64,000 nt of DNA from Myroides odoratimimus (GTDB taxonomy: Bacteria > Bacteroidota > Bacteroidia > Flavobacteriales > Flavobacteriaceae). Of the stretch, positions 26,377-33,843 are shown one piece after another; the first letter of the stretch is position 1; the number at the start of each line of letters is the position of its first letter. A program made the position numbers and the translations under genes. The notes beneath the pieces were generated by a model. That model saw nothing but the letters and a program-made list of their open reading frames with translations, did no database searches and was not told the DNA's origin. Location: contig NZ_BCMQ01000006.1 of NCBI RefSeq assembly GCF_001485415.1, forward strand, positions 124,001 through 188,000. Direction: 5' to 3'.

Positions 26377-29124
26377 ATGATTAAAAAGATTTTCTCATTA
26401 GCCATTTTATTCTCTACACCGATGTTCAGTCAGGTAGCACGAGATACTATCTGGGTAGATAGCTATGACTATGTAACAGCTAGAAAAAATGCTGAATCTT
26501 TTAAAATTGCAAAAGATATCAAAGGCGAACCGACACTAAAATCAATAGAGGTATATAATGCAGCTTCTAAGAAGATAGAAAGTAAAGGGAAAGGAACTCT
26601 TCAAGAAGGAGGACAAGTTCTATACACAGGAGCTGTAAACTACTATAATAAAGAAGGAAAAATAGACGCTACTTATACATATGATCAGGATAATATGATC
26701 GCTAAGGCAGAGACTATAGATCCTCGTAATGGCAATAAATATATATGTACTTATAGTGATAATATGATCCAAGATGGTCAGGCTATTTATAACTGGCAAG
26801 GAACATATATCTATGTAGAAGCTGAAGGAGGTATATATACTCGCTATGAGATCATCAATCCTAAAAATGAAAAGAACTATATCGCCTATTTCTTCGATGA
26901 GAATAATTATATCACAGGGGAGAAATACTTCGATGTAAATGGAGAGGTAAAGCAACAAGCTACTTATAGTGGTGGGACACCTTATGATGGGTACGTGACT
27001 GCATTAGACTATGACAGCTTCACAGTACAGTCTATCAGCGAATATGGAGAAGGAACGATGATCTCTACTGTGGCTTACTATACAACAGGAAAAGTGAAGA
27101 GTAAATCTACAACTGTCGCTAATGTAACAACAGATGTATACTATGATCAAGCGGGTAAAGAAATGGGTACCTTTACGAGTAAACTAGAAGACGATGGATA
27201 CTCTACTTATCAGGAAGGAACGAACTACATATTCAATACGTATGATAGTCATCCTGATGAGATCTACTCTATCTATACTTATAAACAAAACGTACCTGTA
27301 CTGGTAAAAGAATACTATACATTCCCTAAAAAGAATGCAGTGAAATCTATCACGTATAGCAATGAAGAGAGTTATATCCAAAAAGTAGAATACTTCAATG
27401 AAGATGGTAGTTCTAAAGGACAAATCACTTATAACGAGGATGGATATACTCCTAAAGAAGGGACTATGATAGTAGGGAATGTAAGCTCTATCTATAAAAA
27501 CAGCAAACTAGTAGAAAGAACAGAAACGTATGAAAACGGTAAAGTATTCGAGGTTACAAAAAACAATACTTCTGTATACTATGACCAAAAAGGGAAAGAG
27601 ATAGGTCGTATTGACTTTAAACTAGACCCTATCTATGGATCTATGTCTTATATCACTGGTACTAGATATGTATTATCTAATGATTTGATTTCTACTGTTG
27701 CTAAGTATGAAAAAGAATTATTAGTATATCAAGCTGATTATGATACTAATGCTGATAAAGCAGTATTGTCAACAGAGTCATACTATTCTAACAATGCGTT
27801 AATCAAAGAAGTAGAATATCATGACAATGGTAAAAAAGCTAAGGTATCTACTTACTCACCTAACTCCTACTCTTATACTCCTGTAAAAGAAACACATTTC
27901 GACAAAACAGGGAAAGAAATAGGTACGTATGACTATATCGCTCAGACAGGAACTCGTATAGAGCTATCTTATGATAAACAAGTAACTTCTATAGAGAAAC
28001 TACAAGATGGAAACCTACTTTCTAAAAAGGGATATGCGTTAAAAACAGGTAGTAACTCATACGCTAGTAACTCTTATTTCTTACAGGCTGATATCGACTA
28101 TAATAAGCAAGGTAAATTCTATAATGAAAAAGGAGAGGTAATCTCTACAGCTACTTATAAAGATGGTGTGCCTTATGAAGGAACAGTGACTATCATAGAC
28201 TCGTATTACAAAACAGAAACTGTTTATAAAAACGGACATAAAGTAGGTAAAGAGACTATTAAGTACTCTAGTGGAGATGAGATTATCAATATCAACTACT
28301 ATGATGATAAAGGAGAACTTACTAAAATAGAATCTTATGAGAATAGTACTCTGAAAACATCTAGTGAATATAAAGACAATGTGATACACGGTGTGTCTAC
28401 TTACTACGATAGTGAAGGAGAAGTATTATCTACGCTGACTTATCATGAAGGAGTTCCTTATGAAGGAGTGTTAACTGAGGCGTCATATATAAACTTCACC
28501 ACTAAAGGTTTTGAGAATGGAGAGTTAACTTATGTAAAAGTTTACAATGTAGACGATGCTTATTCTCCTACAAACTTACTGATGGAAGAGCATTATAGAA
28601 CTAGTACTTCATTTGAGAGAACTATCTATCATGCAGAGACAGAAGCTATAGTGTATAAATATAATCTTACAGATAGTGAGCTAGATGGAGCATACCAATA
28701 CTACGAAAATGGTAAGGTGAAGTATCAAGCTACTTTTAAGGACGGAACATTAGTAGATGGTTCTGTAGGTATAGTAGACTTTAATTATGAGCCATACAAC
28801 TATTATTCTTCATACGAAGCTTCTGAAGATACTTCTAAGTACACAGTACTAAGTAATAAAAAAGGTACTTATACGATCAGTATTTTAAATACGGATGATA
28901 ATAAAGAGGTATTTAAAATGGAAGCGAAGGTTAAAAAAGGAGACCATAGTTTAAACCCATTGGCTAGTAAAAAAATAAAACTAGAAAACTTATACCCAAA
29001 CAATGAGTATAATGTAATGTCATACTACAGTAGTCCTTATGACTATGCAGTAGATGCAGCAGCTACTGCTGTAGCAGCTGACGCAGCGGCAGTAGAAGCT
29101 ACTGCTAGTGCATATTATGAATAA
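26377..29124 (+). CDS. Large secreted protein with MORN/YwqK-type repeats
   Basis: A 915-residue exported protein. The start MIKKIFSLAILFSTPMFSQ (ATG at 26377) is a clear signal peptide; the frame from 26293 only adds a non-hydrophobic leader. The mature part is a long series of ~22-residue MORN_2/YwqK-type repeats of the form YY..xGKxxxxxTYxDG, for example YYENGKVKYQATFKDG near residue 770. Tyr, Ser, Thr and Lys dominate. It ends in an unusual Ala-rich stretch (about residues 890-912) finishing AYYE. No standard Type IX C-terminal domain is obvious. It is monocistronic with a strong terminator. Role unknown; surface adhesion or an envelope scaffold is possible. Confidence 0.82.
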   Translation: MIKKIFSLAILFSTPMFSQVARDTIWVDSYDYVTARKNAESFKIAKDIKGEPTLKSIEVYNAASKKIESKGKGTLQEGGQVLYTGAVNYYNKEGKIDATYTYDQDNMIAKAETIDPRNGNKYICTYSDNMIQDGQAIYNWQGTYIYVEAEGGIYTRYEIINPKNEKNYIAYFFDENNYITGEKYFDVNGEVKQQATYSGGTPYDGYVTALDYDSFTVQSISEYGEGTMISTVAYYTTGKVKSKSTTVANVTTDVYYDQAGKEMGTFTSKLEDDGYSTYQEGTNYIFNTYDSHPDEIYSIYTYKQNVPVLVKEYYTFPKKNAVKSITYSNEESYIQKVEYFNEDGSSKGQITYNEDGYTPKEGTMIVGNVSSIYKNSKLVERTETYENGKVFEVTKNNTSVYYDQKGKEIGRIDFKLDPIYGSMSYITGTRYVLSNDLISTVAKYEKELLVYQADYDTNADKAVLSTESYYSNNALIKEVEYHDNGKKAKVSTYSPNSYSYTPVKETHFDKTGKEIGTYDYIAQTGTRIELSYDKQVTSIEKLQDGNLLSKKGYALKTGSNSYASNSYFLQADIDYNKQGKFYNEKGEVISTATYKDGVPYEGTVTIIDSYYKTETVYKNGHKVGKETIKYSSGDEIININYYDDKGELTKIESYENSTLKTSSEYKDNVIHGVSTYYDSEGEVLSTLTYHEGVPYEGVLTEASYINFTTKGFENGELTYVKVYNVDDAYSPTNLLMEEHYRTSTSFERTIYHAETEAIVYKYNLTDSELDGAYQYYENGKVKYQATFKDGTLVDGSVGIVDFNYEPYNYYSSYEASEDTSKYTVLSNKKGTYTISILNTDDNKEVFKMEAKVKKGDHSLNPLASKKIKLENLYPNNEYNVMSYYSSPYDYAVDAAATAVAADAAAVEATASAYYE

Positions 29125-29148
29125 AAATATTCTTAGATAAGAACCATT

Positions 29149-29178
29149 AAATCCCAAGTGTTATACTTGGGATTTTTT
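29149..29178 (+). terminator. Rho-independent terminator after the MORN-repeat gene
   Basis: AAATCCCAAGT / ACTTGGGATTT, an 11-bp perfect stem with a 5-nt loop and seven T. Confidence 0.9.
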
Positions 29179-29283
29179 TGTTTTATAGAAGTATCATTCT
29201 CATTTATTTTAATTAACTATTTTGATATAAATATTAATTTTATTAAATTAGACTTCAATAAAACTAAACAAACTATCCACATT

Positions 29284-29568
29284 ATGTCAATTAAGCCCAA
29301 ACTACCTATACATTGCCCTAGTTGTGAAAGTGAACTAAAGGTCACCCAGCTTTCTTGTGAGCACTGTCAGACTATTGTCAATGGTAACTTCTCTCTCCCA
29401 CTCCTCTTACAGTTGGGTAGAGAAGAACAAGAATTTATACTGGCTTTCTTTCTAAACAGTGGGAGTCTAAAGCAAATGGCACAACAGATGAATATCAGTT
29501 ACCCTACTGTTCGAAACAAACTAGATGACATGATAGAACATATCCAGCAACTACAGAAAAAAGAATAA
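29284..29568 (+). CDS. DUF2089 family zinc-ribbon HTH regulator
   Basis: A 94-residue DUF2089-family protein. An N-terminal zinc ribbon is formed by CPSC at residues 10-13 and CEHC about 14 residues later. It is followed by a helix-turn-helix of sigma-factor-like type (LKQMAQQMNISYPTVRNKLDDMIEHI). This pattern fits a small DNA-binding regulator. The start at 29284 (MSIKPKLPIHC) is preferred to the frame from 29158, which runs over the previous terminator. It is the first gene of a tight six-gene same-strand cluster to 32370, which it may control. Confidence 0.88.
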   Translation: MSIKPKLPIHCPSCESELKVTQLSCEHCQTIVNGNFSLPLLLQLGREEQEFILAFFLNSGSLKQMAQQMNISYPTVRNKLDDMIEHIQQLQKKE

Positions 29569-29590
29569 TCAACTACTAACCAACAACCTT

Positions 29591-30178
29591 ATGACAAAAA
29601 ACTATATTCTTAAACCATTTGAAAGCATACAAGATAAAACGCTCTTAGCAATCGGTGTACTAACTGGAGTAGTTATTAGTTGTCTTCAACTATTAACTCA
29701 TATGCGTAGTATAGCAATTCTAAAACAAGTAACTCTCAAATCAGCACCTACACTTGTCCAAACCTTGAGTGACTTTGCTATCACAACAATAGTAATGACA
29801 CTTGCTTTATTTGTATTTGGAAAAATCATCAACAAAAAGACTCGACTAATAGATATACTCAACACCGTGTTGATTGCACGTATATGTCTAGATATAAGTG
29901 TACTATTTGATATCAATGGATACCTAAGTGATTTCTCTCTTCAACTTATTGACAATATTGCTAATCCTGAAATATTGTTCAAAAGTAATCCACAAGGTTT
30001 TGTTTATTTTATCATTACGTCATTTGCTAGTATTCTCTGTCTAGTTGGTTTTGGATACTATATCTACCAAGGTTTCAAACTAGCTACACACCTCAAAAAG
30101 AAATATATGATTATTGTCTTCGTACTAATCATCTTACTTGTAGATACTCTGACAAGGCTAATCACTACATTATATTAA
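29591..30178 (+). CDS. Hypothetical multi-TM membrane protein (YIP1-like)
   Basis: A 195-residue integral membrane protein with five hydrophobic segments, at about residues 15-32, 60-78, 85-105, 132-155 and 170-190. The overall shape resembles YIP1-domain proteins, but the match is by pattern only. It starts 22 nt after the DUF2089 regulator gene and ends 16 nt before the hydrolase gene, so it belongs to that operon. No catalytic motif. Confidence 0.7.
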   Translation: MTKNYILKPFESIQDKTLLAIGVLTGVVISCLQLLTHMRSIAILKQVTLKSAPTLVQTLSDFAITTIVMTLALFVFGKIINKKTRLIDILNTVLIARICLDISVLFDINGYLSDFSLQLIDNIANPEILFKSNPQGFVYFIITSFASILCLVGFGYYIYQGFKLATHLKKKYMIIVFVLIILLVDTLTRLITTLY

Positions 30179-30194
30179 CCAACACAACAACACT

Positions 30195-31106
30195 ATGAAA
30201 AAACTATTAACTACACTTACCTTATGCTTTGCTACGTCATTTAGCTTTGCACAAACAGCTGTTCAGGTAGACAGTGAAATTGATGGAGACTTATATTTAG
30301 CGAATAAAGACAGTAAACAACTCGCTATTATAATAGCGGGTTCTGGTCCTACTAACAAGAATGGAAACAATCCTGCTGGAGTAAATGCGAACTCGTATAA
30401 GTACCTTGCCCAAGGGCTAAAAGAGAATGGTATCAACACCTTCACGTATAACAAGAGGATGTTCGCTCAGATTAAGAACCAGACTATTAATGAGGCAGAT
30501 ATTAAGTTTGAAGACAATGTGAGTGACTTAAATATAGTTATTGACTATTTCAAAAAGGACTATCCTAATATTATCTTGATAGGGCACAGTGAAGGAGCCA
30601 TGGTAGCTACATTGGCTAGCCAAGACAATAGTGCTGTATCAAAGCTTATCTCACTACAAGGGCCAGGAGAATCAGTTGATAAAATACTGTATAAACAGAT
30701 AACGGCACAAGCGCCTTTCTTTGCAAAATCAATAGAAGACATTCACGCTAAACTTAGAAAAGGCGAAATAGTAGATAGCATTCCTCCTATGCTACAAAGC
30801 TTATATCGCACTTCTGCTCAGCCTTACCTTATCTCGTGGATGAAGTACGATCCTACTGTAGAGCTTAAAAAAGTAAAACAACCGATTTTAATCTTACAAG
30901 GAGATAAAGACTTACAAGTCAAAACAGATCAGGGAGACAACTTAAAACAAGCTGTACCTACTGCAACTCTTGTGACAATAAAAGGAATGAATCACGTACT
31001 AAAAACAGTTGTAAAAGAGGATGAGAACTTAGCACTATACACAAAGCCTGATGTGCCTCTTCACACTGAACTAGTACCTACTATTGTTAACTTTATAAAA
31101 AAATAA
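30195..31106 (+). CDS. Exported alpha/beta hydrolase
   Basis: A 303-residue secreted hydrolase. A signal peptide ends at ...SFSFAQ (residue 20). The nucleophile elbow GHSEGAM has Ser132. The catalytic Asp is probably in GDKDLQVKT near residue 236 and the His in GMNHVLK near residue 262. The oxyanion region is IAGSGPTNKNGNN, a pattern of peptidase S9/BAAT-like serine hydrolases. It sits in the DUF2089 cluster, 1 nt before the DUF3784 gene. The substrate is unknown; the periplasmic location suggests an ester or peptide. Confidence 0.88.
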   Translation: MKKLLTTLTLCFATSFSFAQTAVQVDSEIDGDLYLANKDSKQLAIIIAGSGPTNKNGNNPAGVNANSYKYLAQGLKENGINTFTYNKRMFAQIKNQTINEADIKFEDNVSDLNIVIDYFKKDYPNIILIGHSEGAMVATLASQDNSAVSKLISLQGPGESVDKILYKQITAQAPFFAKSIEDIHAKLRKGEIVDSIPPMLQSLYRTSAQPYLISWMKYDPTVELKKVKQPILILQGDKDLQVKTDQGDNLKQAVPTATLVTIKGMNHVLKTVVKEDENLALYTKPDVPLHTELVPTIVNFIKK

Positions 31107-31107
31107 T

Positions 31108-31500
31108 ATGGAGGCTTTTATTATTGTTGGCTTAATATACATAGGTATAAGTTATTTTCTTACTGCTGAAAATGCTGATGGTTTATTAGCAGGCTACAAC
31201 ACGATGTCTGATGAACGTAAAAAACTATATGATATTACCTCTACTGTTAATATAATTAACCGAACAGTACGCTGGACTGGTATAGTATTAACTCTTGTGG
31301 GAATAGTCTTCTATTTTATTCATGTAGAAGAGTTTATACATTTTATCATACTTATTTTCAGTATAATCCCTCTATTAGCATCAAGTATTTACGCGAGATT
31401 AAGGTATTCTAAAGACCCTATGCGCTGGTATGATTGGATAATTCCTATTGGGATAAGCGTAGGCAGTATTTTGTTAACTTATTTATTCATTACTAATTAA
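31108..31500 (+). CDS. DUF3784 domain membrane protein
   Basis: A 130-residue membrane protein of the DUF3784 family (family name from recall). Its signature LLAGYNTMSDERKKLYD lies between TM1 (residues 2-18) and TM2 (about 50-70); two more TM segments follow. In Firmicutes and Bacteroidota this fold often occurs near SdpI-like genes, as it does here (SdpI follows after 7 nt). Function unknown, envelope or immunity-related by context only. Confidence 0.82.
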   Translation: MEAFIIVGLIYIGISYFLTAENADGLLAGYNTMSDERKKLYDITSTVNIINRTVRWTGIVLTLVGIVFYFIHVEEFIHFIILIFSIIPLLASSIYARLRYSKDPMRWYDWIIPIGISVGSILLTYLFITN

Positions 31501-31507
31501 TCACACT

Positions 31508-31831
31508 ATGATAGCAACAGAACTACTTATATTTATGTGTCTATTTATTGTCTTAGGACTACTAGTTCCTCATGTCAAAACAATAAATAGCATACTAGGG
31601 TATCGCACACACCGTGCAATGAAGAACCAACGCAACTGGGAGTTTGCACAAAAGCTAAGTGGTAAGTACTTTGTATACTTAGGTATAGGTACGGGTATAT
31701 ACAGTGGTATTTCTTATCTACTTCCTACTTACTCAAAGCTATTAAACAATATATACTTCTTACCGATGATACTCAGTTTAGCATTTATTATTTATAAAAC
31801 AGAACAAGGATTAAAGAAACTAGAAGAGTAA
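31508..31831 (+). CDS. SdpI family protein
   Basis: A 107-residue membrane protein with the SdpI C-terminal signature LGYRTHRAMKNQRNWEFAQKLSG (shorter segments of it are diagnostic: YRT followed by NWEFAQ). Three TM helices surround it. In Bacillus, SdpI protects against the SDP toxin and acts as a signalling membrane receptor; here only the signalling/immunity fold is certain. No SdpC-like toxin is in the window. It is part of the 29284-32370 cluster. Confidence 0.87.
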   Translation: MIATELLIFMCLFIVLGLLVPHVKTINSILGYRTHRAMKNQRNWEFAQKLSGKYFVYLGIGTGIYSGISYLLPTYSKLLNNIYFLPMILSLAFIIYKTEQGLKKLEE

Positions 31832-31833
31832 TC

Positions 31834-32370
31834 ATGAAAACTTATATCACACTCCTCAGAGGAATAAATGTCAGTGGCAAGAACATCATCAAAATGAATG
31901 TATTAAAACAATTGTGTGTTGACTTAGGTTTACACAATGTCCAGACTTATATTCAGAGTGGTAATATTGTTTATCAAGCAGTAGAACAAGATTGTACTAT
32001 CTTATCTAAGAATATTCACAATACAATACTTAATACGTTAGACTTAGATGTTCCAACTATTACAATCGAGGAATTACAACTAGATAGAATTATTAAAGAC
32101 AATCCATTTACAACAGAAGAAAATCTCAATCGACTCTATATCACCTTCTTAGAAAGTGTACCACATCTAGATGGTACAAATATGCTTATAGGCAAAAAAG
32201 CTGACACAGAACTACTTCAAGTTACTGAATCAGCTGTATACCTCGTCGCAAATATTGGATATGGAAAAACGAAGATTACCAATACTTTAATAGAGAATAA
32301 ACTAAAGGTAACTGCTACCACACGTAATTACAAAACATGTTTACAAATCAAAGCATTAGCTATTAAATAA
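31834..32370 (+). CDS. DUF1697 domain protein
   Basis: A 178-residue cytoplasmic protein of the DUF1697 family, recognised by its start YITLLRGINVSGKNIIKMN, the LHNVQTYIQSGNIVY segment and the C-terminal ATTRNYKTCLQI. Family function is unknown. It starts 2 nt after the SdpI gene and is the last member of the cluster; 39 bp separate it from the next lipoprotein gene. Confidence 0.93.
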   Translation: MKTYITLLRGINVSGKNIIKMNVLKQLCVDLGLHNVQTYIQSGNIVYQAVEQDCTILSKNIHNTILNTLDLDVPTITIEELQLDRIIKDNPFTTEENLNRLYITFLESVPHLDGTNMLIGKKADTELLQVTESAVYLVANIGYGKTKITNTLIENKLKVTATTRNYKTCLQIKALAIK

Positions 32371-32409
32371 CACTTAAAGCATTATCTTTATTGATAATTA
32401 AAAATTACT

Positions 32410-32829
32410 ATGAAAAGACTAACTCAATTATTCTCACTATTCTTTCTTCTATTGATATTCTCTTGTTCTAATGATGACAACGTTTCTTCTAATGATGACA
32501 ATGTCCATTTTACAATTAAAACATACAGCGAACAAGAACATACAATAGATGTAATCATCACCTATGGTACTTATGATCGTAAAGAGAATAAAACCATCTT
32601 AAAAAAGCTAGAGATAAAAGACTTCAAAGAATTTACTTCTCCAAAGATTACAACAGATCAAACTTATGCTTTCTTAACTGTAGAGAAACTAAATGATCCA
32701 AATCTAATGACTTTTATTAAAATAAACTCTTTCGTCAATGATAGAGACATTATGACTAATGCTAGTAATAAAGAGTTTACTAATGCAGAAGTTGATATTA
32801 AGCATTTTGCAAATATGCACAAGAAATAA
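32410..32829 (+). CDS. Small hypothetical lipoprotein
   Basis: A 139-residue lipoprotein with signal peptide and lipobox LIFSC (Cys19). The tail after the Cys is a short tandem duplication, SNDDNVS-SNDDNVH, followed by a compact domain without recognisable motifs. The Cys is followed by Ser-Asn-Asp-Asp, resembling the acidic export signal that sends Bacteroidota lipoproteins to the cell surface. A terminator follows. Function unknown. Confidence 0.7.
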   Translation: MKRLTQLFSLFFLLLIFSCSNDDNVSSNDDNVHFTIKTYSEQEHTIDVIITYGTYDRKENKTILKKLEIKDFKEFTSPKITTDQTYAFLTVEKLNDPNLMTFIKINSFVNDRDIMTNASNKEFTNAEVDIKHFANMHKK

Positions 32830-32856
32830 AAAACTGCTATTATTATAATTAAAACC

Positions 32857-32885
32857 AAAAGCTTCGTTTATAACGGAGCTTTTCT
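32857..32885 (+). terminator. Rho-independent terminator
   Basis: AAAAGCTTCGTT / AACGGAGCTTTT, a 12-bp stem with one G-T pair and a short loop, T-rich after. Confidence 0.75.
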
Positions 32886-33004
32886 ATTTTTAAAAGGAAT
32901 ATATAAAATACAAATCATCACTCCTTATAAATATTTATAATACTTCATCCTCTTAATTTTTTTATAATTTTTAACTACTATATTTACGCCCAAATTTACC
33001 TATT

Positions 33005-33364
33005 ATGAAAAAAATATTTCTTTTAATCACTTGTATAGCTCTTGGAGCATGCAGTTCTTCGATGAGTACTACTATGACTACTGCAAAAGTAAACACACCT
33101 CTTAATACAGAAGTTATAGTACTTAAACTGAATGAAGATGTTCCTACACCAAATACAAAAGTAGGAAGTAGCAAATTTGGAGACTCTGGTTTCTCTGTCA
33201 ACTGTAACCTAAATTATATATTAAATAATGCTCGTAAAATTGCTCAAGACTTTGGAGCAGATGTCATTAAAATAACAAAACACAAACGCCCTAACCTATG
33301 GAGCACTTGCCATAGAGTGAACGTTGATTATTATAAAACACAAACACTTAAAAATAACAATTAA
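33005..33364 (+). CDS. Small hypothetical lipoprotein
   Basis: A 119-residue lipoprotein with signal peptide and lipobox LGAC (Cys16) followed by a Ser/Thr-rich linker. Two Cys in the mature part (VNCNL near residue 64 and STCHRV near 100) could form a disulphide. The ARKIAQDFGADVIKITKHK segment is the kind of helix-strand found in small YdgA/DUF4156-like envelope lipoproteins, but I do not recognise the family. Its last base overlaps the start of the next lipoprotein gene (TAATG-type), so the pair is coupled. Confidence 0.72.
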   Translation: MKKIFLLITCIALGACSSSMSTTMTTAKVNTPLNTEVIVLKLNEDVPTPNTKVGSSKFGDSGFSVNCNLNYILNNARKIAQDFGADVIKITKHKRPNLWSTCHRVNVDYYKTQTLKNNN

Positions 33365-33807
33365 TGAAAAAAACACTCTTACTAATCTCTTCTGCATTAC
33401 TATTATTAAATACAAGTTGTGCTACTATCGTATCTGGAAGCAAACAAAAAATAGAGATCTACTCTACTCCTACGAACTCTACAGTCTATATAGACAATAA
33501 AGAAGTAGGTAAGACACCATATAACACTAAACTAAAGAAAAACCAATCTTATACACTTAAAATAGCAAGTGAAGGATATGACACTTATAAAACTGATTTT
33601 GAAAGAAGCTTTAATGCTTGGTACATTGGTAATATTGGTTTGGGAGGGATTATAGGACTTATTGTTGACCCTATCACTGGTGCAATTCATAAATTAAAAC
33701 CTGTACAATACAACAGAACTCCTGCTAAAGATACTGTTATCAAAGCAAATCACAGAACAATCTTTATGAACATTAGTTTAAAAGAACAAGATAAACCTCA
33801 ACAATAA
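33364..33807 (+). CDS. PEGA-like domain lipoprotein
   Basis: A 147-residue lipoprotein with lipobox LNTSC (Cys19). It has the ATIVSGSKQKIEIYSTPTNSTVYID segment and VGKTPYNTKLKK, the beta-sandwich pattern of PEGA domains that bind carbohydrate or act as surface stalks. A Gly-rich hydrophobic stretch (IGNIGLGGIIGLIVDPITGAIHKL) around residue 88 is typical of the group. It is coupled to the lipoprotein gene at 33005. Confidence 0.82.
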   Translation: MKKTLLLISSALLLLNTSCATIVSGSKQKIEIYSTPTNSTVYIDNKEVGKTPYNTKLKKNQSYTLKIASEGYDTYKTDFERSFNAWYIGNIGLGGIIGLIVDPITGAIHKLKPVQYNRTPAKDTVIKANHRTIFMNISLKEQDKPQQ

Positions 33808-33813
33808 ATAAAC

Positions 33814-33840
33814 AAAGCCTCGTAAATGCGAGGCTTTTTA
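33814..33840. terminator. Terminator between convergent genes
   Basis: AAAGCCTCG-TAAATG-CGAGGCTTT, a 9-bp perfect stem, T run on the plus strand. Confidence 0.85.
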
Positions 33841-33843
33841 TAT

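Noticed and set aside
26620..28389. Several antisense frames within the MORN-repeat gene
   Set aside because: They are rich in Ile/Phe/Ser shadows of the Tyr/Asp/Asn-rich repeats; no promoter or homology.
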